A DNA stretch of 47,519 bases from an uncultured Clostridium sp. (GCA_900553015.1 USBY01000010.1:1-47519); one strand, 5' to 3'; shown: positions 31,842 to 40,662, numbered from the stretch's first letter. Notes: a model not told the origin generated them from the letters alone. Numbers and translations: made by a program.

Positions 31842-33341
31842 ATGATAAGTTCAAAAGATGGAATAATAGGTTTTGCAATAGGGGATGCAATGGGAGTTCC
31901 AGTAGAATTTACCAACAGAGAAAAACTAATGAGAAATCCCATAACTTCAATGGAAGGCTTTATGAGCCATAATGTTCCAAAGGGGACTTGGTCAGATGAT
32001 ACATCTATGACAATCGCCACAATGGATTCAATAATTAACTCTAATGGAGATATTATAGCAAATGATATGGCAAATAGATTTTTAGAGTGGATGGAAAAGG
32101 GAGAATATACACCGGGTGGAAAAATTGTTGATATAGATAGGACAACTTTAAGGGCACTAGGTAAATATAAAACAACAAGAAGAAGTGCTGTAAATTGTGG
32201 ATGTACAAGTAATACAGACAATGGCAATGGATCATTAATGAGAATGTTACCAATAGTGTATTATTCATATTTAAATTGGCTAGAGCAAGATAAAATTTTA
32301 AAATTAGTTGCTGGTATATCATCAATTACACATGCAAATGAGCTAGTAATTATGGGATGTTATATGTATGTTAATTATGCCATTGAATTATTAAATACTA
32401 ATAACAGAAAAGCAGCATATTCTAAAATTCAAAATTTAGATTATTCTATGTTTTCTATGCCAACAATAAGAGCATATACTAGAATTTTAGATCATGAAAT
32501 TTACCATTATGGTATAGACGAAATAAAGTCATCAAGTTATATAGTAGATACTTTAGAAGCTGTTTTATGGGTACTTATAAATACAGATACATATAATCAA
32601 GCGATAATTGGAGCAATTAATTTAGGTAGTGATACAGATACAATTGCAGCTTGTACCGGAGGTCTAGCTGGTATTATTTATGGAATAAAAAGTATTAATT
32701 CAGACTGGAAAATTGATTTACGTAAATATTCTGAAATTATAGACATTTGTGAGCAATTTGATGATGTTTTATATAAATTAAATGGAAAAGAAATTAATAA
32801 TAATACAGTAAATAAAAATGATATATTAAGAAGAATTGAAATTGTAAATAATGAAATAACTGACGTTCCAACAGATGCATTAGTTTGTGCCAATACATCT
32901 GGTAATTTAGGAAGAGGGGGAGAAGGTACAATATTTTCTAGAGCTGGAATAGAGTTAGAAAATAAATGCAAAGAATTTGATGAATTAAGTAAAGGTCAAG
33001 CTAAAGTAACAAGAGCATATAGGATTGATGCAAAATATATTATTCATACAGTGGTACCAAAGTGGTATGATGAAAATGAAACAAATCAAAATGAATTATT
33101 AGAAGAATGTTATAAAAATATCTTCAGAATTTCTGCAGATTATGATATTAAAAGTATTGCAATTCCTACACTTGGAATTGGTGCTTGTAGTGCGCCAGTA
33201 GATGTTGCAGTTAAAATTGCAATTGATGGTATAATAAATAACTTCTTTAGAAATCCTGATATAGATAAAATTTACATAGTTTGCAACGATTCTAGAATAC
33301 AAAGAACATATATAGAATACTTAAATAGTTTATTAGATTAA
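31842..33341 (+). CDS. ADP-ribosylglycohydrolase-macrodomain fusion
   Basis: The 499-residue protein joins two ADP-ribose-processing modules. Residues 1-~300 are an ARH/DraG fold: GFAIGDAMGVPVEF at the start, metal-binding WSDDTSM (Asp52, Asp53) and GSDTDTIAACTGGLAG (~263-278). Residues ~325-499 form a macrodomain: RIEIVNNEITDVPTDALVCA, NTSGNLGRGGEGTIFSRAG in the ADP-ribose loop and IPTLGIGACSAP in the second loop. Both loops differ from MacroD (GGGVDG and GIYG). DraG/ARH enzymes remove ADP-ribose from Arg, Ser or other groups, and macrodomains act on Asp/Glu or bind ADP-ribose. The fusion could thus clear several linkages. No toxin ADP-ribosyltransferase is adjacent. A CAGGAGAT site precedes the ATG; a strong terminator follows. 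Confidence 0.9.
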   Translation: MISSKDGIIGFAIGDAMGVPVEFTNREKLMRNPITSMEGFMSHNVPKGTWSDDTSMTIATMDSIINSNGDIIANDMANRFLEWMEKGEYTPGGKIVDIDRTTLRALGKYKTTRRSAVNCGCTSNTDNGNGSLMRMLPIVYYSYLNWLEQDKILKLVAGISSITHANELVIMGCYMYVNYAIELLNTNNRKAAYSKIQNLDYSMFSMPTIRAYTRILDHEIYHYGIDEIKSSSYIVDTLEAVLWVLINTDTYNQAIIGAINLGSDTDTIAACTGGLAGIIYGIKSINSDWKIDLRKYSEIIDICEQFDDVLYKLNGKEINNNTVNKNDILRRIEIVNNEITDVPTDALVCANTSGNLGRGGEGTIFSRAGIELENKCKEFDELSKGQAKVTRAYRIDAKYIIHTVVPKWYDENETNQNELLEECYKNIFRISADYDIKSIAIPTLGIGACSAPVDVAVKIAIDGIINNFFRNPDIDKIYIVCNDSRIQRTYIEYLNSLLD

Positions 33342-33342
33342 A

Positions 33343-33382
33343 AAAACTTGGCAGTAGATGGTTTTTCTACCGCCAAGTTTTT
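33343..33382. terminator. Bidirectional terminator between the ARH-macro and membrane-protein genes
   Basis: AAAACTTGGC and GTAGA pair with TCTAC and GCCAAGTTTT (mismatch in the middle); A and T tails on both sides. Confidence 0.82.
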
Positions 33383-33398
33383 TGTGTATGATATGCTA

Positions 33399-34034
33399 TT
33401 ATTGAATTTCCGGATGCCTTCTTTGCAGATCTGAGAACATATCATATTCTCTGTCTGCCTTTTTCATTATGGCAGAGGCTGTAAAATACCCTCCGAAAAT
33501 GGCGATAATAAGAATAAAGATAGCAAATAATATAACAATTGTATTATCCTTTTTCTTACTTTTTCCACCAAAGAGCGCTTTTGCAACTCTACCAAGGGCA
33601 CTTGGAGCATTCCGAGCTACACTTATTGTATTATGTAGCTGGGCATAAGTGTTCCAACCTCCTGTCAAAATGGAAGACAGAGTTCTTTCTTCCCAAGCGT
33701 TTTTTAACGATCTAATCCAAATATAAAAACCTGTGGGAACGATTGTAACAACTGTAAACAGATAGATAAGGTCTGCCGAAAGCTGTTCAATTCGTACAAT
33801 TACTTCAGGGTCTATGTCTGCCATCTGCAAGAATACAGGACTTATGATAAGCAAAAGATATGCATATACCATAGTAAATCCTGCTATTGCCATCACATAG
33901 CCAGCGACTACATATCGTCTGAAGCTACCTCCTATTTCCTTCGATTCAGTCCAATAATAGCCCACATACCGGGCATTGGACCATGAAATTATGAAATTGA
34001 GTGCCAACATTACTACTAATAATAAAACTGCCAT
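33399..34034 (-). CDS. Unknown polytopic membrane protein, orphan
   Basis: A 211-residue protein with about four to five hydrophobic segments: LLLVVMLALNFIISW at the start, two around residues 45-75, one near 95-115 and one near 170-190 (TIVILFAIFILIIAIFGGYF). A basic loop GGKSKKKDN precedes the last. The end DREYDMFSDLQRRHPEIQ is cytoplasmic-looking. I recognise no family. G+C is raised with CGG, GCC and ATC codons, unlike dgt next door. The start at 34034 follows AAAGGAGA; the ATG six bases upstream overlaps it. It has its own promoter after the dgt terminator. Confidence 0.65.
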   Translation of the reverse strand: MAVLLLVVMLALNFIISWSNARYVGYYWTESKEIGGSFRRYVVAGYVMAIAGFTMVYAYLLLIISPVFLQMADIDPEVIVRIEQLSADLIYLFTVVTIVPTGFYIWIRSLKNAWEERTLSSILTGGWNTYAQLHNTISVARNAPSALGRVAKALFGGKSKKKDNTIVILFAIFILIIAIFGGYFTASAIMKKADREYDMFSDLQRRHPEIQ

Positions 34035-34107
34035 ACACATTCTCCTTTTCTTTTTTCTTTAGTGTTTCAGCTTTTAATTTCGCTGAATATTTATGTGTAA
34101 CAATTAT

Positions 34108-34136
34108 ATTATATCATAATTTACATAAAAATAGAA
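34108..34136 (-). promoter_or_regulatory. Extended -10 promoter of the membrane-protein orphan
   Basis: On the minus strand TTCTAT, a 17-base spacer TTTTATGTAAATTATGA and TATAAT. The spacer matches that at 23313; the -35 is weak and falls in the dgt terminator tail. Confidence 0.6.
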
Positions 34137-34158
34137 CATTTTAAGAAATGTTCTATTA
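34126..34158 (-). terminator. Terminator of dgt
   Basis: On the minus strand AATAGAACATTT pairs with AAATGTTCTATT around a four-base loop and runs into TTTTT, directly next to the orphan promoter. Confidence 0.78.
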
Positions 34159-34165
34159 TATAAGA

Positions 34166-35371
34166 TTAATATTTTACAATATCATTATATGTTTCAATTG
34201 CATAACTATCTGTCATACCAGAAATATATGTAATAATAGCTGTTTGATAATCTTTAATATTATTCATATCATATAAAATTTTATTTTTTAAATGAGTCCT
34301 ATCTGTTTCTATATTCCAATAACAAGAAATCCATTTTATAAAAGTATCTATTACTTTAGTATAAAAAGGTTTTTCACTATTTAATTTTTCTAAAGTATTC
34401 ATACCATCATAACATTCATTTAAAGTATTAAATATTTCATTTAGCACAAGACTAAAATATCTTTCTGAAGGTTTCATACATTTGTGTTTATAAATATATT
34501 TGTAATTAAATTGTTTTAACCTTTTAATTTTTTCAAATGTAGTTTCAGAAAATTTTAAGCCTTCTTCTAAAGAAGAATTAATACATAAATCAGCTATCAA
34601 ATCACCTATAATATTAGTATTATTTAAATTAGCACTTCTAGGTTGTTCTAATAAATCATATAATTCATTTAAATTACTATCTAGTATTCCCATAGAAATG
34701 GCATCTTCTATATCTCTACCTAAATATGAGATTTTATCAGAAATTTTAACAACACAACCCTCCCAAGTATATGGAGAATATTGGTTAAGTTTAATATAAT
34801 CTTTTTCTAAATCGATAAATTCGGTTCTAGGTTTTAGAGAAATTTCATCAATTTCACCACAGTGAGATATAATACCATCTCTTACTGCATATGTTAAGTT
34901 TAGATTTTTTTCTTCGTTATTAACATTTGTTAGTAATTCTATATTATCAACGAAATTTAAACCATTTCTTTCATGCCAAAAAGATTCTAAACCATTTTCC
35001 ATACAGATTTTATTTAAAATTTGTTCACCTTTATGTCCAAAAGGGCTATGACCAATATCGTGTGATATAGAAATAGCTCTTGTTAAAGTTGTATTTAAGC
35101 CTAAGGCCTTTGCAATTGTATAACTTGTTGCATCAACATTATTTACATGTTCAATACGAGTACCAATATGATCATTTTTTGGTAAAAAGAATACCTGTGT
35201 TTTATGCTTTAATCTTCTATAAGCATTACAATATATAATTCTATCATAATCTCTTTCAAATTCAGAGCGTACATCATTTTCTTTTTTATATAGTTCATCT
35301 TTTCTTGAAATTAAATTATTCCAATTAGGGTTAGATGAGGTAGCAGCAACACTACTAAATTTTAAATCCAT
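34166..35371 (-). CDS. dgt: dGTPase-like dNTP triphosphohydrolase
   Basis: This 401-residue HD-superfamily enzyme has the dGTPase landmarks: YRRLKHKTQVF, RIEHVNNV, SHDIGHSPFGHKGE (~105-118, the HD pair), FWHERNGL and a late metal Asp in ISYLGRDIEDAI. Family members hydrolyse dNTPs to nucleosides and triphosphate, and help control nucleotide pools or phage. Length matches the non-E. coli class. RBS TAGGAGGT precedes the ATG. It converges with the ARH-macro unit across the orphan membrane gene and diverges from ctsR. Confidence 0.93.
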   Translation of the reverse strand: MDLKFSSVAATSSNPNWNNLISRKDELYKKENDVRSEFERDYDRIIYCNAYRRLKHKTQVFFLPKNDHIGTRIEHVNNVDATSYTIAKALGLNTTLTRAISISHDIGHSPFGHKGEQILNKICMENGLESFWHERNGLNFVDNIELLTNVNNEEKNLNLTYAVRDGIISHCGEIDEISLKPRTEFIDLEKDYIKLNQYSPYTWEGCVVKISDKISYLGRDIEDAISMGILDSNLNELYDLLEQPRSANLNNTNIIGDLIADLCINSSLEEGLKFSETTFEKIKRLKQFNYKYIYKHKCMKPSERYFSLVLNEIFNTLNECYDGMNTLEKLNSEKPFYTKVIDTFIKWISCYWNIETDRTHLKNKILYDMNNIKDYQTAIITYISGMTDSYAIETYNDIVKY

Positions 35372-35472
35372 TAAAATACCTCCTATAATTTATATATAAG
35401 ATAGTGTATCATAAAAAGAATATAATGATAAGAAATTTTGTTCGAAAAAAATAAAAAAATTAAAAAAAGTAC

Positions 35473-35535
35473 TTGATTTTTTTATAAAAGGGAGTATAAT
35501 ATAATTTGTAAAGGTCAAAGAAAGTCAAAGTCAAA
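35473..35535 (+). promoter_or_regulatory. ctsR operon promoter and CtsR operator
   Basis: TTGATT, 16-base spacer and TATAAT (35495-35500). Just downstream, GGTCAAAGAAAGTCAAA (35513-35529) is an almost exact CtsR box (GGTCAAANANAGTCAAA), followed by an extra GTCAAA (35530-35535). CtsR bound here would block transcription of its own operon until heat stress. Confidence 0.93.
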
Positions 35536-35544
35536 AAAGAAAAC

Positions 35545-35628
35545 GTGAACTTTAGGGACGGAGGTAAAAGTTCATCGATTAACATAAAAAATGAACTTTA
35601 AGCCCGTCCCCAAAGTTCAAAAGTTCAC
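35545..35628. repeat. Dispersed repeat family 2, long copy inside the ctsR leader
   Basis: GTGAACTTT opens and AAAGTTCAC closes the 84-base element. It holds two facing cores: AGGGACGGAGGTAAAAGTTC and, inverted, GAACTTTAAGCCCGTCCCC. It lies between the CtsR box and the ctsR ribosome-binding site, so it is transcribed as a long hairpin. Confidence 0.8.
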
Positions 35629-35645
35629 ATAAAGGAAGTGAAAAA

Positions 35646-36095
35646 ATGAGAATATCAGATTTAATAGAAGATTTTATAAAAGATATGTTAAAAACAGAAG
35701 ATGAATTAGAAATACAAAGAAATGAACTTGCAGAACATTTTAATTGTGTGCCTTCACAAATAAATTACGTAATATCCACACGATTTAAACCATCACAAGG
35801 TTATTATGTAGAAAGTAGAAGAGGAGGTGGCGGTCACATAACAATTAAAAAGATACATGTAACACAAAGTAATTATCTAATGCATATAATAACAAGCATT
35901 GGAGATACATTAACATCAAAAGAAGTAGATATTTTCATAAGTAACTTATTATCAGATGAAATTGTGACTAAGAAAGAGGCTAAACTTTTGAAAGTAGCAA
36001 CAAGTGATAATGTACTTAATGTACCTATCGATATTAAAGATAATTTACGAGCAAGAATATTTAAGAACATGTTAATAAATTTAGTAGAAGATTAA
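35646..36095 (+). CDS. ctsR: Heat-shock repressor CtsR
   Basis: This 149-residue protein has the N-terminal winged-helix DNA-binding part (ELAEHFNCVPSQINYVISTR, ~25-45) with the wing ESRRGGGGHITIKK that contacts the operator and is the McsB phospho-arginine target, plus the C-terminal dimerisation domain. It represses the clp genes through direct repeats like the one found upstream. AAAGGAAG precedes the ATG, and it is first in the ctsR-mcsA-mcsB-clpC operon. Confidence 0.97.
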   Translation: MRISDLIEDFIKDMLKTEDELEIQRNELAEHFNCVPSQINYVISTRFKPSQGYYVESRRGGGGHITIKKIHVTQSNYLMHIITSIGDTLTSKEVDIFISNLLSDEIVTKKEAKLLKVATSDNVLNVPIDIKDNLRARIFKNMLINLVED

Positions 36096-36160
36096 TTGGT
36101 AGACGTAAATAGTCACCAACTAAAATTAGATATTTTAAATAATTTAAGGAGGTTTTTATT

Positions 36161-36733
36161 ATGAAATGTCAAAATTGTGGTAGAAAAGAAGCAAATGTAA
36201 AATATACACAAATTATTAATGGAGTAAAAAAAGAAATGAACTTATGTGAAGATTGTGCAAAGGAAGTAGGAATAGGAAGAGAACTTAACTTTAATATGTC
36301 TATGAATTTACCAAGCTTTTTAGGTGGATTTTTTGATGAATATAATATGGATTCTTTTATTCCAACAATCGGAGCTTTAAGAGAAGAAGGATGCAATACT
36401 TGTGGTACAACATATAACGAATTTGCAAATACAGGCTTATTTGGTTGTATGGATTGCTATGATATATTTGCAGATAGACTAGATCCAATATTAAGAAATA
36501 TACAAGGCTCTAACAGACATGTTGGTAGAAAAGCAAAAAGCTTAGACAAATCTATCGTAAAAAATATGGAAGCTAAAAAGAAAGAATTAGAAAAGAATAA
36601 AGAAGCAAAGAAAGAAAATAAAAAGACTAAAGAATCTTTAGAAGAAGAATTAAAACAAGCTATTAAAGAAGAAAGATATGAAGATGCAGCAAAATTAAGA
36701 GATGAAATTAAAAAAATGAATGGCGATAAATAA
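36161..36733 (+). CDS. mcsA: McsA, zinc-binding activator of McsB
   Basis: The 190-residue protein begins MKCQNCGRKEANV and carries four CxxC motifs (CQNC, CEDC, CNTC, CMDC) for two zinc sites, then a coiled region and a C-terminal UVR motif (LKQAIKEERYEDAAKLRDEI). McsA activates the arginine kinase McsB and stabilises CtsR. A strong AAGGAGG precedes its ATG. It is the second gene of the operon. Confidence 0.96.
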   Translation: MKCQNCGRKEANVKYTQIINGVKKEMNLCEDCAKEVGIGRELNFNMSMNLPSFLGGFFDEYNMDSFIPTIGALREEGCNTCGTTYNEFANTGLFGCMDCYDIFADRLDPILRNIQGSNRHVGRKAKSLDKSIVKNMEAKKKELEKNKEAKKENKKTKESLEEELKQAIKEERYEDAAKLRDEIKKMNGDK

Positions 36734-36753
36734 TTCTTTAGGAGGTAATAAAT

Positions 36754-37770
36754 ATGCTAAATTGGTATTTACAAAGTGGAAAAGATTCTGATGTAATAGT
36801 AAGTTCAAGAATAAGATTAGCAAGAAATATATCAAACTATCCATTTGAAACAAAATGTAATGAAACAAAAAAAGAAGAAATAACTAAGTTAATAGAAGAA
36901 GCTATTAGTGGTAACAAATATGGAATTAAACTTTTAAAATTAAAAGATATGGATGATGTTACTATTAATAGTTTAATAGAAAAAAGATTAATAAGTCCAG
37001 ACTTTGTAAGAGGTAAAGAAAAATCTAAAGCAATACTTATAAATGATGACGAAAATGTATGTGCAATGATACATACAGATAATCATATTAGTTTACAAGT
37101 ATTTGGTGCAGGATTAGATTTAGACAATTTGTTAAATCTAATTATTGAATTAGATGAATATCTAGATGAAAAACTAAAATTTGCATTTAGTGAAAAATAT
37201 GGATTTTTAACAGCATGTCCTATAGAAGCAGGAACTGCTATGAAGGCGTCTGTAATGGTACATTTACCAGCATTACAAATTACAGGTAATATGGGAAAAG
37301 TTTTAGAAATAATAAATAATTTTGGTATGAATGTAACAGGAATTCATGGAGAAGGTAGTAAATCCGAAGGTGCTTTATATCAAATATCTAATAAACAAAC
37401 TTTAGGAATTTCTGAAAAAGAAATTATAAAGAAATTAAAATTAATAACAGATAAAATAATAGAGCAAGAAAGAATTGCAAGAAAATACTTAGGAAAGAAT
37501 AGGTTAAATTTAGAAGACAGATTATATAGAGATTATGGAATTTTAACAAACTGTAGAAAAATTTCAGAAAGTGAATGTAAAGATTTATTATCAACATTAA
37601 AATTAGGAACAGACTTAGGAATTGTTAATGAATTGACAGACTTAAAAATAAATAAATTATTATTATATACACAAGATGCAAACTTACAAAAATATTTAGG
37701 AACAAAGTTAGAAGGAATAGATTTAGATGCTAAAAGAGCAGAACTTATTAAAACAATTATAAAAGAGTAA
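36754..37770 (+). CDS. mcsB: Protein arginine kinase McsB
   Basis: The 338-residue protein is a phosphagen-kinase-fold enzyme: SSRIRLARNI (~19-28), CPIEAGTAMKASVMVHLPAL (~158-177) and HGEGSKSEGALYQISNKQTLG (~204-224). McsB phosphorylates arginines on CtsR and on misfolded proteins, marking the latter for ClpC-ClpP. RBS TAGGAGGT; the gene begins 20 bases after mcsA. Confidence 0.96.
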   Translation: MLNWYLQSGKDSDVIVSSRIRLARNISNYPFETKCNETKKEEITKLIEEAISGNKYGIKLLKLKDMDDVTINSLIEKRLISPDFVRGKEKSKAILINDDENVCAMIHTDNHISLQVFGAGLDLDNLLNLIIELDEYLDEKLKFAFSEKYGFLTACPIEAGTAMKASVMVHLPALQITGNMGKVLEIINNFGMNVTGIHGEGSKSEGALYQISNKQTLGISEKEIIKKLKLITDKIIEQERIARKYLGKNRLNLEDRLYRDYGILTNCRKISESECKDLLSTLKLGTDLGIVNELTDLKINKLLLYTQDANLQKYLGTKLEGIDLDAKRAELIKTIIKE

Positions 37771-37784
37771 GGAGGTAGATATTT

Positions 37785-40238
37785 ATGACATATAAATTTA
37801 CAAATAGTGCTCAAAATGTTTTAGAAATTGCAAAAGAAATTGCAATACAATTAGGCCATAATTATATAGGAACAGAACATATATTGTATGGTTTAACAGA
37901 AGAGGAAAATGGTGTTGCAAGTAAAGTTTTAGAAAATCAAAATATAAATTCTGAGAATGTCTTAGATGAAATAGAAAATTTAATTGGTAGAGATGAAGAA
38001 AGAACTATAACTAGTTTAAGTTTTACACCAAGAACTAAAAGAGTATTAGAAAATGCGTTCTTAGAGGCAAGGAAACTAGATTCAGATTATATAGGCACAG
38101 AGCATATTTTAATAGGAATAATGAGAGAAGCAGACAGTATTGCTGTAAGAATCTTATTAGATTTAGGTATTAATCCACAAAAATTATATAATGAAATAGT
38201 AAAAGTACTAGAAGAAGACGAAGATATAAATAGCAGTGATAATTCTCAAAATAGAAAAACAGGAAGCTTTAATTCTACACCAACATTAAATCAATATGGA
38301 ACAGATTTAACAAAAAGTGCTAGTCTAGGAAAATTAGACCCTGTAATTGGAAGAAAGAATGAAATAGAAAGAGTTATCCAAATTCTTTCTAGAAGAACAA
38401 AAAATAATCCTTGTTTAATTGGTGAACCAGGTGTAGGTAAAACAGCTGTAGTAGAAGGATTAGCAGAAAAAATTGTTCAAGGCGATGTTCCAGAAATCTT
38501 AAAGGATAAAAGAGTTGTAACAATCGATTTATCTAGTATGATTGCTGGGGCAAAATATAGAGGAGACTTCGAAGAAAGAATAAAGAAAGCTTTAAATGAA
38601 GTAAAAAAAGCTGGAGATGTAATTCTATTTATAGATGAAATTCATACAATAGTAGGTGCTGGTTCAGCTGAAGGTGCTATTGATGCGGCTAATATTTTAA
38701 AACCATTATTAGCAAGAGGCGAAATTCAATTAATTGGTGCTACAACTTTAAATGAATATAGAAAATATATAGAAAAAGACAGTGCTTTGGAAAGAAGATT
38801 TAGTCCTGTAACTGTTAATGAACCAACACATGAAGAAACTGTAGAAATCTTAAAAGGTATAAGAGATAAATACGAAGCTCATCATAATATAAAAATTACA
38901 GATGAAGCTATAAATGCAGCAGTAGAATTATCTAGCAGATATATTAATGATAGATTTTTACCAGATAAAGCTATAGATTTAATCGATGAAGCTTCTTCAA
39001 AAATTAGATTATCTTCTTTAGAAGAACCTGATAGCCTAAAAGAGATGGAAGATAAAATAGAAAAGATGAATCAAGAAAAAGAAGCTGCTGTAAAAGTACA
39101 AAAATTTGAGAAAGCTGCTAAAATAAGAGATGAAGTAAATAAACTAAAAGAAGAATTAGAAGAAGAAAGAAATAAATGGAAAAGTAAAAAGACAAAAGCA
39201 ATTCCAAAACTAACAGAAGAGGATATTGCTAAAACAATTGCAAGTTGGACGGGAATTCCAGCTGCTAAAATAACTCAAGATGAAAATAAGAAATTAAAGA
39301 ACTTAGATAAAGAATTGCATAAAAGAGTAATTGGTCAAAACGAAGCTGTAGAAGCAGTTGCAAAAGCAATAAGAAGAAGCAGAGTAGGTCTTAAAAATCC
39401 TAATAGACCAATAGGTTCATTCTTATTCTTAGGTCCAACAGGTGTTGGTAAAACAGAGTTATCTAAAGCATTGGCAGAAAGCTTATTTGGTACAGAAGAT
39501 GCCATGATAAGAATTGATATGTCAGAATTTATGGAACCACATTCTGTTGCTAAATTAATTGGTGCACCTCCAGGATATGTTGGTTTTGATGATGGTGGTC
39601 AATTAACAGAAAAAATAAGAAGAAAACCATATTCTGTAATATTGTTTGATGAAATAGAAAAAGCACATCCAGATGTTATGAATATGTTATTACAAATTCT
39701 AGAAGATGGTAGATTAACAGACAGCCAAGGTAGAACAGTTAACTTTAAGAATACAGTAATAATTATGACATCAAATATAGGTGCAAGATTAATTACAGAG
39801 AAGAAATCTCTAGGATTTACAAATTCATCAGAAGAGGATGAAAATAAGGAATATGAAGAAATCAAGAAAAACGTAATGGCAGAATTAAAGAAACAATTAA
39901 GACCAGAATTTATAAATCGTATTGATGATATTATAGTATTCCATAAATTAAATGATGAAGAAATTAGTAGTATTATAGATTTATTATTAAAGAATGTAGA
40001 ACAAAGATTGGTAGAACAAGGTTTAAATATTAAAATTGATAAATCTGTTAAAGAATTAATTGCTAAGAAAGGTGTAGACAAAGAATTTGGTGCAAGACCA
40101 CTTCGTAGAGCAATACAAAATATTGTAGAAGACAAATTAGCAGAGGAAATACTAGATGGAAATATTAAACCTGGTGTAGAAGCAAAATTAGTAGCAAAAG
40201 ACGATAAAGTAGAATTAAAAGTAAAAGCTACAAAATAA
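37785..40238 (+). CDS. clpC: AAA+ unfoldase ClpC
   Basis: The 817-residue class 1 Clp ATPase has the double Clp-N repeat (1-~145), first AAA+ domain with GEPGVGKTAVVEG (Walker A ~213) and ILFIDEIHTIVGAG, a middle domain with a UVR-like KVQKFEKAAKIRDEVNKLKE, and second AAA+ domain with GPTGVGKTELSKAL (~554) and VILFDEIEKAHPD. The late segment LKKQLRPEFINRIDDIIVFH is the family C-domain start. It unfolds proteins, including arginine-phosphorylated ones, for ClpP. AAGGAGGT precedes the ATG. The operon ends here with a family 1 repeat immediately after the stop. Confidence 0.97.
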   Translation: MTYKFTNSAQNVLEIAKEIAIQLGHNYIGTEHILYGLTEEENGVASKVLENQNINSENVLDEIENLIGRDEERTITSLSFTPRTKRVLENAFLEARKLDSDYIGTEHILIGIMREADSIAVRILLDLGINPQKLYNEIVKVLEEDEDINSSDNSQNRKTGSFNSTPTLNQYGTDLTKSASLGKLDPVIGRKNEIERVIQILSRRTKNNPCLIGEPGVGKTAVVEGLAEKIVQGDVPEILKDKRVVTIDLSSMIAGAKYRGDFEERIKKALNEVKKAGDVILFIDEIHTIVGAGSAEGAIDAANILKPLLARGEIQLIGATTLNEYRKYIEKDSALERRFSPVTVNEPTHEETVEILKGIRDKYEAHHNIKITDEAINAAVELSSRYINDRFLPDKAIDLIDEASSKIRLSSLEEPDSLKEMEDKIEKMNQEKEAAVKVQKFEKAAKIRDEVNKLKEELEEERNKWKSKKTKAIPKLTEEDIAKTIASWTGIPAAKITQDENKKLKNLDKELHKRVIGQNEAVEAVAKAIRRSRVGLKNPNRPIGSFLFLGPTGVGKTELSKALAESLFGTEDAMIRIDMSEFMEPHSVAKLIGAPPGYVGFDDGGQLTEKIRRKPYSVILFDEIEKAHPDVMNMLLQILEDGRLTDSQGRTVNFKNTVIIMTSNIGARLITEKKSLGFTNSSEEDENKEYEEIKKNVMAELKKQLRPEFINRIDDIIVFHKLNDEEISSIIDLLLKNVEQRLVEQGLNIKIDKSVKELIAKKGVDKEFGARPLRRAIQNIVEDKLAEEILDGNIKPGVEAKLVAKDDKVELKVKATK

Positions 40239-40242
40239 TAAA

Positions 40243-40368
40243 ATGGGGATTTGGGGACGTTCCTCAAATCCCTATAAGGAAGATTCAAAAGGCTTCAAAA
40301 CAGCAATGGAAGAAGAGGCTAGAAATCTTTCTAAAAGCATTAATGCTTATTGTGACGAACATAAGTAA
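40243..40368 (+). pseudogene. Gene remnant between clpC and orphan gene
   Basis: After the repeat an open segment reads YKEDSKGFKTAMEEEARNLS KSINAYCDEHK and stops at 40368, followed shortly by a terminator (40384-40420). An ATG at 40243 would make a 41-residue frame, but its first 11 codons are repeat sequence and no ribosome-binding site precedes. It looks like the 3' end of a lost gene cut by the repeat, or a short new frame. Confidence 0.4.
40245..40275. repeat. Dispersed repeat family 1, copy F (single hairpin unit)
   Basis: GGGGATTTGGGGACGTTCC then TCAAATCCCTAT; GGGATTTG pairs with CAAATCCC. It starts 7 bases after the clpC stop. Confidence 0.8.
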
Positions 40369-40383
40369 ACCTCAACCGAAGAA

Positions 40384-40420
40384 GCAGACGGTTATGATGT
40401 AAATGCCGTATGCTTTTTTT
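40384..40420 (+). terminator. Terminator of the gene remnant
   Basis: GCAGACGG pairs with CCGTATGC (one mismatch) around a ~14-base loop, then TTTTTTT. A further AT-rich inverted repeat (AAATGAA/TTCATTT, 40428-40466) and a perfect hairpin (AATCCTCTATTTAG with its complement, 40487-40525) follow in the same gap. Confidence 0.65.
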
Positions 40421-40560
40421 GTTATGTAAATGAAAAAAAGAAATGCCATAAATTCATTTTTTTAGTTATTGAAAATTGTGAAATAGTAAATCCTCTATTT
40501 AGTAACGAAAGCTAAATAGAGGATTTTCTGTTGCATAAAATTTACCGAATTAGCTAATAT

Positions 40561-40589
40561 TTGAAATTTAAGTAAATATGTGCTAAAAT
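40561..40589 (+). promoter_or_regulatory. Extended -10 promoter of the 149-residue orphan gene
   Basis: TTGAAA, 17-base spacer, TG-C-TAAAAT. The spacer TTTAAGTAAATATGTGC resembles those of the other orphan promoters. Confidence 0.65.
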
Positions 40590-40662
40590 TGTACTGCAAA
40601 AAATGTATAAAGAATATGTAAACTTGCTAAATGTAGCGAGGAATTAAGAAAGGAGAAACAAC

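Noticed and set aside
33399..34034. Toxin-antitoxin or phage-defence assignment for the unknown membrane protein near the ARH-macro gene
   Set aside because: No effector motif is visible and the two genes are convergent with a terminator between them, so no functional unit is supported.
39599..40288. 229-residue minus-strand frame opposite the end of clpC
   Set aside because: It is antisense to the conserved second AAA+ domain and has no recognisable protein features.
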